A stretch of DNA of 36,402 nt. It comes from Nocardioides sp. (lineage in GTDB: Bacteria; Actinomycetota; Actinomycetes; Propionibacteriales; Nocardioidaceae). Both the position numbers and the translations under genes were made by a program. Positions 1 through 6,318 of the stretch are shown piece after piece. Where the stretch lies: the NCBI GenBank assembly GCA_026786275.1, contig JAJAYJ010000054.1, positions 1 through 36,402 of the forward strand, written 5' to 3'. Numbering within the stretch: position 1 is the stretch's first letter; each line of letters begins with the position of its first letter. The notes beneath the pieces were generated by a model, which had not been told where the DNA came from, did not search any database, and saw nothing but the letters and a program-made list of their open reading frames with translations.

Positions 1-14
1 CTTCGCACCCGGCC

Positions 15-51
15 CGGACCAACGGCCCTGCCGTGCGGGACCAACAGCCCT
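15..51 (+). promoter_or_regulatory. Tandem DevR/DosR-like boxes upstream of phosphoketolase
   Basis: Two 15-bp sites, CGGACCAACGGCCCT (15-29) and GGGACCAACAGCCCT (37-51), have centres 22 bp apart, which is two helical turns. Both fit the GGGAC-N4-GGCCC pattern of mycobacterial DevR (DosR) boxes. The proximal box centre (44) is about 33 bp upstream of a possible -10 (CACGAT, 75-80). That would place the transcript start at or next to the ATG at 88, giving a leaderless message. The box match is seen in the sequence; binding by a DevR-type regulator is inferred. Confidence 0.65.
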
Positions 52-87
52 CACGGCCGGTCCGCGCCCGACAGCACGATAAAGGCC

Positions 88-2511
88 ATGACCAAGACCG
101 TCGCGCGCTCGTACGTCGACCTTGCCCGGCCCACGAACGCGGAGGTCGCCGCGCTCGACGCGTGGTGGCGCGCGGCGATGTACCTGACCGTGGGCCAGAT
201 CTACCTCAGCGACAACGCGCTGCTGCGGGAGCCGTTGACGTCCGCCCACGTCAAGCCGCGACTGCTGGGTCATTGGGGCACCAGTCCGGGACTCGCGTTC
301 GTCTACGCCCACGTCTCCCGGATGATCCGCGAGACCGGGCAACAGGCGATCTACCTCGCCGGCCCCGGCCACGGCGGACCGGCCCTGGTGGCCGCCTCCT
401 GGCTGGAGGGCACCTACACCGAGACCTATCCCGACATCACGCGCGACGCGGCGGGCATGCAACGACTCTTCCGGCAGTTCTCGACCCCGGGTGGGATCCC
501 CAGCCACGTCTCGGTGACCACCCCCGGCTCCATCCACGAGGGGGGCGAGCTCGGCTACGTGCTGGTGCACGCGTTCGGTGCCGTGATGGACAACCCCGAC
601 CTCCTGGCGCTGGCCGTCGTGGGGGACGGGGAGGCCGAGACCGGCCCGCTGGAGGGGTCCTGGAAGGGCATCTCGTTCCTCGACCCGGCCCGGGACGGCG
701 CGGTGCTGCCGGTGCTGCACCTCAACGACGCCAAGATCAGCGGCCCGACCGTGCTGGGTCGCAAGGACCCGGCCGAGGTGCGTGCCCTCTTCACCGGCCA
801 CGGATATCACGTGGTCGAGGTCGAGGGCGACGACCTGCCGGGCATGCACCACCGGTTCGCGGCCGCGCTGAGCGACTGCTGGGCCCGGATCCGCGAGATC
901 CAGGTGTCGGCCCGGGCCGGAGGCCGAGCCGGTGCGCGCCCCAGGTGGCCGATGATCGTGCTCCGCACCCCCAAGGGCTGGACCGGTCCCCGCGAGGTGG
1001 ACGGCGTCCGCATCGAGGGCACCTTCCGGGCCCACCAGGTGCCACTGTCGGGTGTGCGCGAGAACCCCGCCCACCTCGAGATCCTGGCCGACTGGATGCG
1101 GTCCTACCGACCCGAGGAGCTGTTCGACGCCGCAGGTCGACCCACGACCGACGAGAGCAATCCGCCGGAGGCGTTGCGGATGAGTGCCTCGCCCTCGGCC
1201 AACGGAGGGCTGCTCACCCGCGATCTGGTCCTGCGCGACCTCCGGGAGTACGCCGTCGACGTGTCGACCCCGGGCACGACCCAGGTCGAGTCCACCCGGC
1301 GTCTGGGACGGATGCTGCGCGACGTCTACCTGGACAACCCGACCACCTTCCGGCTGTTCTGTCCCGACGAGACGAACAGCAACCGGCTCGGGGACGTCTT
1401 CGACGCCTCCGACCGGGCCTTCATGGAGCCGCTGGTCGACGACGACGAGCACCTCTCCCACCACGGCCGGGTGATGGAGGTGCTCTCCGAGCACAGCTGT
1501 CACGGCTGGCTCGAGGGCTACACCCTCACCGGGCGGCACGGGCTGTTCGCGACGTACGAGGCGTTCGCGATGGTGAGTGCCTCGCAGACCGTGCAGCACA
1601 GCAAGAGGCTCGAGGAGTCGCGGGGCCTGGCATGGCGGGCGCCGGTGCCGAGCCTGAACGTGCTGCTCACCTCGACCGCGTGGCGCAACGACCACAACGG
1701 CTTCTCGCATCAGGGTCCTGGCCTGATCCAGGTGATGCTGACCCATCGCGGCGCGGTCACCCGGGTCTACCTGCCGCCGGACGCGAACTGTCTGCTCTCG
1801 GTGGCCGAGCACTGCCTGGGCTCGCGCGGCTACGTGAACCTGATCGTCATCGACAAGCAGCCCCAGCTGCAGTGGCTCGACCTGGACGACGCCGCCGCCC
1901 ACTGCGCGGTCGGCGCCGGGGTCTGGAGCTGGGCCGGCAACGAGCTGGCCGGCAACGAGCCGGCTGGCCACGAGCAGGGGAGCGCCGCACCGGACGTGGT
2001 GCTGGCCTGTGCCGGTGACACCCCGACCCTGGAGACCGTCGCGGCCGCTCAGATCCTGCGGGAGCGACTGCCCGCGCTGCGCACCCGGGTCGTCAACGTC
2101 GTCGACCTGATGACGCTGGTGCGGCCCCGGGACCACCCGCACGGCCTGTCGCCCGCAGCCTTCGAAGACTTGTTCACCGACTCGGTGGACGTAGTCTTCG
2201 CCTTCCACGGCTTCCCCGGGGCGGTGCACCAGCTGGTGCACGGACGCCCGGACACGGACCGCTTCCACGTGCGGGGCTTCATCGAGCAGGGCACCACGAC
2301 CACGCCGTTCGACATGACGGTGCTGAACAAGGTCTCCCGGTTCGACCTGGTCATCGACGCGCTGAACAACACCAGGACCCCGCCACCAGGGGCCGAGAAG
2401 TTGAAGCAGTGGTGTCTGGCCAAGCTGGCCGAGCATCACGCCTACGTGCGGACGCACATGCAGGACCTGCCCGAGATCAGGGACTGGCGGGTCGCGGACA
2501 GCACCCGCTGA
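88..2511 (+). CDS. xfp: Xylulose-5-phosphate/fructose-6-phosphate phosphoketolase
   Basis: A thiamine-diphosphate enzyme that cleaves xylulose 5-phosphate (or fructose 6-phosphate) with phosphate to acetyl phosphate plus glyceraldehyde 3-phosphate (or erythrose 4-phosphate). The 807 aa match the usual 790-825 aa. Motifs seen: GPGHGGPA near residue 92, the TPP/Mg motif GDGEAETGPLEG near 179-190, HLNDAKISGPT from residue 211, and the C-terminal family feature FHGFPGAVHQLVHGR. The ATG at 88 has only a weak upstream AAAGG, fitting a leaderless transcript. Tandem DevR-like boxes precede it. In a hypoxia setting it would supply acetyl phosphate, and so ATP, without oxygen. No acetate kinase or phosphotransacetylase gene is in the window. 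Family assignment is firm; induction by hypoxia is inferred. Confidence 0.97.
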   Translation: MTKTVARSYVDLARPTNAEVAALDAWWRAAMYLTVGQIYLSDNALLREPLTSAHVKPRLLGHWGTSPGLAFVYAHVSRMIRETGQQAIYLAGPGHGGPALVAASWLEGTYTETYPDITRDAAGMQRLFRQFSTPGGIPSHVSVTTPGSIHEGGELGYVLVHAFGAVMDNPDLLALAVVGDGEAETGPLEGSWKGISFLDPARDGAVLPVLHLNDAKISGPTVLGRKDPAEVRALFTGHGYHVVEVEGDDLPGMHHRFAAALSDCWARIREIQVSARAGGRAGARPRWPMIVLRTPKGWTGPREVDGVRIEGTFRAHQVPLSGVRENPAHLEILADWMRSYRPEELFDAAGRPTTDESNPPEALRMSASPSANGGLLTRDLVLRDLREYAVDVSTPGTTQVESTRRLGRMLRDVYLDNPTTFRLFCPDETNSNRLGDVFDASDRAFMEPLVDDDEHLSHHGRVMEVLSEHSCHGWLEGYTLTGRHGLFATYEAFAMVSASQTVQHSKRLEESRGLAWRAPVPSLNVLLTSTAWRNDHNGFSHQGPGLIQVMLTHRGAVTRVYLPPDANCLLSVAEHCLGSRGYVNLIVIDKQPQLQWLDLDDAAAHCAVGAGVWSWAGNELAGNEPAGHEQGSAAPDVVLACAGDTPTLETVAAAQILRERLPALRTRVVNVVDLMTLVRPRDHPHGLSPAAFEDLFTDSVDVVFAFHGFPGAVHQLVHGRPDTDRFHVRGFIEQGTTTTPFDMTVLNKVSRFDLVIDALNNTRTPPPGAEKLKQWCLAKLAEHHAYVRTHMQDLPEIRDWRVADSTR

Positions 2512-2548
2512 CTGGTTTCACTGACTGGTTTCGCCGACTGGTTTTGCT
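2510..2548. repeat. Three 13-bp tandem repeats at the xfp stop
   Basis: GACTGGTTT recurs at 2510, 2523 and 2536 with a 13-bp period; the four spacer bases vary (CACT, CGCC, TGCT). The first copy overlaps the xfp stop codon. The array lies in the convergent gap between xfp and the PPOX gene and may be a slippage-prone microsatellite. No function is evident. Confidence 0.7.
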
Positions 2549-2595
2549 GAGGGGTGGTGCCGACGGGTGTCGTTGACGGGACCAGTGCGACGCGG

Positions 2596-3042
2596 TCAGG
2601 CGCGGACCCGCTGGCCGCGCACGTCGTCGGGGTCGAGCGCGATCCACAGCGTCTCGATCCCGTGACCCCACGCCGTGGGCCGCACCGGCCTCCACAGGGA
2701 GGCCATGGTGGGCGCGTCCTGCACGCGGTGCGCGGACCCGGTGAAGGTGGCCGACCAGCCCGCCTGGTGGTGGGCCTGCATGTCGTCGATCTGCAAGGTG
2801 ACTGGACGGGTCTCCACCTGTCGGGCCACCGGCCCGAAGGCGGAGGAGCGGAAGTAGACCGTGTGGTCCTCGACGACGTAACCGGTGAGCAGGACGTGGG
2901 TGACCTCCTCGACGCTGAAGCAGATCCGGCCGAAGTCGCGTTCGTGCAGCAGGTCCCAGCACGCCGTGGGTCCGAGTCGCTCGAAGGCCGGTCCGTCACC
3001 CACGGCGACGGTCGGCGCGGCATCGTCGCCAGTGCGGTTCAT
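2596..3042 (-). CDS. PPOX-fold (pyridoxamine 5'-phosphate oxidase family) flavin/F420-binding protein
   Basis: A 148-aa single-domain protein of the split-barrel flavin-binding family. Typical elements are LGPTACWDLLHERDFGRICF (the conserved entry helix and first strand), the central VVEDHTVYFRSSAFGPVARQV, and a C-terminal segment with WIALDPDDVRGQRV. These small PPOX proteins bind FMN or F420 and are often stress-related reductases; the substrate cannot be told from sequence. The start at 3042 is chosen because upstream codons lack family similarity and because a CAGGCT -10 (3054-3049) would make the message leaderless there. It converges on xfp and diverges from the flavodoxin gene. A DevR-like box lies 42 bp upstream of the start. 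Two other PPOX genes occur in this window. Confidence 0.85.
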   Translation of the reverse strand: MNRTGDDAAPTVAVGDGPAFERLGPTACWDLLHERDFGRICFSVEEVTHVLLTGYVVEDHTVYFRSSAFGPVARQVETRPVTLQIDDMQAHHQAGWSATFTGSAHRVQDAPTMASLWRPVRPTAWGHGIETLWIALDPDDVRGQRVRA

Positions 3043-3076
3043 GCTTAGAGCCTGTCTGCTGACGCCGTGCCGAACC

Positions 3077-3091
3077 AGGGCAGGGAGTCCC
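3077..3091 (-). promoter_or_regulatory. DevR-like box upstream of first PPOX gene
   Basis: On the minus strand the site reads GGGACTCCCTGCCCT. Its outer halves fit the DevR-type pattern; the centre deviates. Its centre (3084) is about 33 bp upstream of the CAGGCT -10 candidate at 3054-3049, the same spacing as at xfp and at the PPOX gene at 14536. Confidence 0.45.
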
Positions 3092-3153
3092 GTGCACCCG
3101 GGACCCTGGCGAGACCGGGAGAGACCCGGAACGCCACCAGCAGGCGCGCCCGC

Positions 3154-3168
3154 AGGACCAACGGCCCG
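3154..3168 (+). promoter_or_regulatory. DevR-like box between PPOX and flavodoxin genes
   Basis: The site reads AGGACCAACGGCCCG, almost the same as the xfp boxes, including the ACCAACGGCCC core. It lies 75 bp upstream of the flavodoxin start. A weak CAGGCA (3194-3199) is at a suitable distance as -10. The site could also act on the divergent PPOX gene. Confidence 0.55.
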
Positions 3169-3235
3169 GGAGCGGGCGTCCTCGGGCCCTGCGCAGGCAC
3201 CAGGTCGCACCGGAGGCTGTGGTCATGAGGACGAC

Positions 3236-3784
3236 ATGATGAGGGTGCTGATCGTGTTCGAGTCGATGTTCGGCCTCACGGCCGCGCTGGCCGAGGCCGT
3301 CGCGGCCGGGCTGCGGGGCCGCGGGGCCGAGGTGAGCCTGCTGCGGGCCGGTGCCCCGGGCGACCACGACCTCGCCGGATGCGACCTCCTGGTCCTGGCC
3401 GCTCCCACGCATGCGCTCACGCTGAGCCGGCCTGCGAGCCGGGCCGACGCGGTCGAGCGCGGCGCGGACGAGGCCGCGGCCACCACCGGGATCCGGGAAT
3501 GGATGGCGGCGCTCGACGTTGCCGTCACCGCTGACCACCGGCCGGTCGTGGCGGTCTTCGACACCCGCGCCAGGATCGCCCGGCACTGGCCCGGCTCGGC
3601 GGCCAGGGCGACCACACGGGTGATGCGGGGCAAGGGCTTCGACGTGCGGGAACGGGCCAGCTTCTACGTCGAGGACGTGACCGGGCCGCTGCTGCCCGGT
3701 GAGTTGGAGCGGGCCCACGGCTGGGGCCGCCAGCTCGCCACCGACCTGCGCGGATCACCCGTCGACCGCGGTGCCGGTGCCTGA
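3236..3784 (+). CDS. Flavodoxin-family protein
   Basis: About 182 aa. The N-terminus, MRVLIVFESMFGLTAALA, is the flavodoxin beta1/P-loop pattern in which a (S/T)-rich loop binds the FMN phosphate; here the loop is ESMFGLT. The next strands, CDLLVLAAPTHAL and VVAVFDTRA, fit the flavodoxin fold. It resembles actinobacterial flavodoxin/nitric-oxide-synthase-type proteins found near stress genes. Two ATGs are adjacent (3236 and 3239). AGG at 3228-3230 is 5 or 8 nt away, so either could be used, and the second is slightly better spaced. It likely serves electron transfer or NAD(P)H:quinone-type redox chemistry; the partner is unknown. A DevR-like box is upstream. Confidence 0.8.
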   Translation: MMRVLIVFESMFGLTAALAEAVAAGLRGRGAEVSLLRAGAPGDHDLAGCDLLVLAAPTHALTLSRPASRADAVERGADEAAATTGIREWMAALDVAVTADHRPVVAVFDTRARIARHWPGSAARATTRVMRGKGFDVRERASFYVEDVTGPLLPGELERAHGWGRQLATDLRGSPVDRGAGA

Positions 3785-3814
3785 CGTCGGTTCCGTGACC
3801 CGGGCGGCGGCTGA

Positions 3815-4006
3815 CGGCTGCGCCCGACGCCGAGGAGGAGCGCGATCGTCTATGCCGAACACAGCCACGACATCGCCGAAGCACGTCCGCACCGCACCTG
3901 GGCCTGTTTCCAGGACGCCGGACACCTCATCGAGGTCGAGGATCCGCAGGCCCGGAGCCGGGCGGTGTGCGCTTTCCTCGACCGGTTGCCCCCGCACCGC
4001 GACTGA
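3815..4006 (+). pseudogene. Alpha/beta-hydrolase C-terminal remnant
   Basis: An open frame with no start codon ends at TGA 4004-4006. Its last ~50 codons read like the end of an alpha/beta hydrolase: HSHDIAEARPH, then WACFQDAGHLIEVEDP, then AVCAFLDRL. DAGHLIEVEDP matches the catalytic-His region of the family, whose usual form is GAGH-x3-xEDP. The nucleophile and acid regions are absent. It lies between the flavodoxin stop and the SulP stop, so it is probably the tail of a deleted gene. Similarity is judged by eye over a short stretch. Confidence 0.45.
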
Positions 4007-4095
4007 CGTGTCGATCGGTGCGTTGCTGCACCCTCACGACCAGCCGGCGCGCCCGCTCGCCCTCGACGGTTCCGCGCGTGATGGGTATGGATCGG

Positions 4096-5835
4096 TCAGG
4101 GGGTGGCATGGGGACGTGTTCGGGTCGGGGTGCTGCCCGGTGCCGTGGTCGGCAGTGCTGGCGGGACCGCTGGCGGGACTGCTGGCGGGACTGCTGGCGG
4201 GGCGAGGAGAGTGCGGGCATGCGCGATGGCCGACGGCGTGTCGAGGAGGATGCGGCCCCGGGCGCGGAGCGGTCCGGCGATCCCGAGCGTGCGCAGCACC
4301 GCCTCGTGGGCCGGGACGAGACCGGAGAGTAGGACGGCGATCCCACGGCGTTCCAGCCGGGTGATGGCGTCGGCCAGGACGCCGGCGCCGGTGGCGTCCA
4401 GCGTGCTCACGTGCGACATCCGCAGCACGACCACCTCGACGTCCACCACGTCCGGCAGCTCGAGCAGCAGCCGGTGGGCGGCACCGAAGAACAGTGGACC
4501 GTCGATGCGGTAGACCACGATGTGCTCGTGCAGCAGCTCGTGCTCCTCGGCACTGTGCTGGTCGGTGTCGAGGTTGACCTGCTCGATCCGGGCGCTGCGG
4601 GCCACGGACCTCAGGGCCAGGAGGACGGCGACGGCGACGCCGACGCCGACCGCGGTGACCAGGTCGACCGCGACGGTGACGGTGAAGGTGAGGCACACGA
4701 TGACCGCGTCCGAGCGCGTGGAGCGGAGCAGGGCGCGCAGCGAGCCGGCCTCCACCATCCGCACGCAGGTCGCGAACAGGACACCGGCGAGGGCGGCCAG
4801 CGGGATCCCCGACACCAGGGGTGCTGCGGCGAACACGACCGCCAGCAGCACCAGGGAGTGCGTCACCGCCGCGAGTCGCGACGTGGCGCCGGCGCGCACG
4901 TTGACGGCCGTGCGGGCGATCGCCGCGGTGGCCGGCACGCCGCCGAAGACCGGCACCACCATGTTGGCCAGGCCCTGTCCAAAGAGCTCACGGTCGGGGT
5001 CGTGGTGCCCGTCGACGGTCATCGCGTCGGTGACGGTCGCGCAGAGCAGGCTCTCGAGCGCGGCGAGCGCCGCGATGGCGAGGGCTGCGGTGGCGAGCTG
5101 GCTCACGGCACCGGGGTCCAGGAACGCCAGGGAGGGCGCCGGCAGGGTGGCGGGAAGGTCACCGAGCGGGACCAGCGCCAGGTCGAAGGTCCGGGCTACC
5201 ACGGTCGCGGCCACGACACCGACGAGGGAGTACGGCACCCGTGGGTGCCAGCGCGCGCCGAGGAGCATCAGTGCGGCGACACCGAGGGAGACCGCCACCG
5301 GTGCGAGGTGGGGTGCCGCCGACCAGCGCACCACGGCGTCCGCCGCGGAGGCCCAGACCTTGTCGCCGACCGCGTCATCCACACCCAGTGCCGCCGGCAC
5401 CTGCTGCAGCGCGATGACGACCGCGATGCCCGCGGTGAAGCCCTCGACCACCGAGACGGGCAGGAAGTGGACCCAGCGCCCCAGTCGGGCCGCCGCCATC
5501 GCGACGAGCACGACTCCGGCGAGCAGCCCGACCATCAGCACACCCGACGTGCCGTGGGCGTGCACGACGGGCACCAGGACGACCGTCATCGCTCCGGTGG
5601 GCCCCGACACCTGGAGGTGGGAGCCACCGAAGAGGGCAGCCACGATCCCGGCGACCACGGCCGTGGCCAGGCCGGCCTGGGCTCCCAGTCCAGACGCCAC
5701 CCCGAAGGCCAGTGCCAGCGGGAGCGCCACGATCGCGACGGTGACCCCGGCGATCAGGTCCTGACGCGGATGGCGCCGCATGGCGCGCAGATCGGCGCGG
5801 GTCGGCAACAGGCTGCGCAGACCGGTGGCTGTCAT
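4096..5835 (-). CDS. SulP-family inorganic anion transporter with STAS domain
   Basis: 579 aa. The N-terminal ~430 residues are strongly hydrophobic with SulP signatures: the RQDLIAGVTVAIVALPLALAF entry helix, GLGAQAGLATAVVAGI, and QVSGPTGAMTVVL in the third helix. A cytosolic STAS domain of about 110 residues follows, with HIVVYRIDGPLFFGAA and the conserved RMSHVSTLDATGAGVL loop. SulP proteins carry sulfate, bicarbonate or related anions; the substrate cannot be assigned. The ATG at 5835 overlaps the arsR stop (ATGA), so translation is coupled to the regulator. M. tuberculosis Rv1739c is a SulP protein encoded in a DosR-linked locus. The C-terminus ends in a low-complexity PPAV repeat. Confidence 0.92.
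   Translation of the reverse strand: MTATGLRSLLPTRADLRAMRRHPRQDLIAGVTVAIVALPLALAFGVASGLGAQAGLATAVVAGIVAALFGGSHLQVSGPTGAMTVVLVPVVHAHGTSGVLMVGLLAGVVLVAMAAARLGRWVHFLPVSVVEGFTAGIAVVIALQQVPAALGVDDAVGDKVWASAADAVVRWSAAPHLAPVAVSLGVAALMLLGARWHPRVPYSLVGVVAATVVARTFDLALVPLGDLPATLPAPSLAFLDPGAVSQLATAALAIAALAALESLLCATVTDAMTVDGHHDPDRELFGQGLANMVVPVFGGVPATAAIARTAVNVRAGATSRLAAVTHSLVLLAVVFAAAPLVSGIPLAALAGVLFATCVRMVEAGSLRALLRSTRSDAVIVCLTFTVTVAVDLVTAVGVGVAVAVLLALRSVARSARIEQVNLDTDQHSAEEHELLHEHIVVYRIDGPLFFGAAHRLLLELPDVVDVEVVVLRMSHVSTLDATGAGVLADAITRLERRGIAVLLSGLVPAHEAVLRTLGIAGPLRARGRILLDTPSAIAHARTLLAPPAVPPAVPPAVPPALPTTAPGSTPTRTRPHATP
4157..4204 (-). repeat. 12-bp tandem repeat encoding the PPAV tail of SulP
   Basis: GCTGGCGGGACY is repeated three times (4157-4168, 4169-4180, 4181-4192), followed by a partial fourth copy. 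On the coding strand it specifies PPAV repeats near the SulP C-terminus. Repeat-number variation would alter tail length without changing frame. Confidence 0.8.
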
Positions 5836-6173
5836 CCGGTCTCGGAGGAGGCGCGCAGGCTCTCGAGCAGTTGCTGCTGCTCGCCCCACAGCGCGGCCAG
5901 GATGCGACGGGCGTGCAGCAGCAGTTCCGCCACGTCGGGCGTCGCCAAGGTGTAGAGCACCGTGGCTCCCTCGCGCGAGGAGTGCACCAGCCCGGCGCGA
6001 CGCAGCACGCCCAGCTGCTGCGACAGGTTCGAGGCCTCCACGTCCAGGTCGTCGAGCAGCTCGTGCACCGGGCGGGGGCCGTTCTGCAGCAGCTCCAGCA
6101 CCCGGATCCTCGCCGGGTGGGCGAGGGTCTTGAAGAGCTCGGCCTTGGCCTCGTACAGCGGGACGTTGCCCAT
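5832..6173 (-). CDS. ArsR/SmtB-family winged-helix repressor
   Basis: 113 aa. The core KTLAHPARIRVLELLQNGP, HELLDDLDVEASNLSQQLGVLRRAGLV and REGATVLYTL is a standard ArsR winged helix, with recognition helix ASNLSQQLGVLR. It has no cysteine and none of the ELCVCDL-type metal motifs, so thiol-based arsenic or cadmium sensing is unlikely. Related cysteine-free members sense redox, sulfur species or other signals. It is first in an operon with SulP (ATGA overlap) and divergent from the P-type ATPase. A 38-bp dyad in the shared promoter region is the likely operator. AAGGA precedes the ATG at 6173. Confidence 0.9.
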   Translation of the reverse strand: MGNVPLYEAKAELFKTLAHPARIRVLELLQNGPRPVHELLDDLDVEASNLSQQLGVLRRAGLVHSSREGATVLYTLATPDVAELLLHARRILAALWGEQQQLLESLRASSETG

Positions 6174-6210
6174 GGTGTGTTCCTTCGTTCGTGCTGCCTG
6201 TTAAACTGAA

Positions 6211-6248
6211 GACTACAGGAGTTGCAGAATGGTGCAACTCGTGTAGTC
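6211..6248. promoter_or_regulatory. 38-bp dyad operator in the arsR/ATPase divergent promoter
   Basis: Arms GACTACA-G-GAGTTGCA (6211-6226) and TGCAACTC-G-TGTAGTC (6233-6248) are inverted repeats with 15 of 16 positions paired around GAATGG. Each arm carries TTGCA and TAGTC elements that make near-symmetric divergent promoter candidates. On the minus strand these are TTGCAC (6237-6232) and TAGTCT (6215-6210), 16 bp apart. On the plus strand they are TTGCAG (6222-6227) and TAGTCG (6244-6249), 16 bp apart. An ArsR dimer bound here would block both directions. The dyad is seen; binding by the adjacent ArsR is inferred. Confidence 0.75.
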
Positions 6249-6261
6249 GGCCGAAGGTCCC
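6247..6261 (-). promoter_or_regulatory. DevR-like box abutting the ArsR-type operator
   Basis: On the minus strand the site reads GGGACCTTCGGCCGA, an excellent match to the DevR-type pattern in its first 13 bases. It touches the right end of the 38-bp dyad, so the same promoter region may take both a hypoxia activator and the local ArsR repressor. No -10 hexamer is found at the 33-bp distance seen elsewhere, so the regulated direction is unclear. Confidence 0.55.
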
Positions 6262-6318
6262 GCCGCGAGCCGTCGCTCGGCTCTGCCGGACCCGGCCCCG
6301 AGGCAGGAAGGTGGCGCC

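Noticed and set aside
33..2018. 661-codon frame overlapping phosphoketolase in another frame
   Set aside because: Arg/Pro-rich shadow of xfp, no family similarity.
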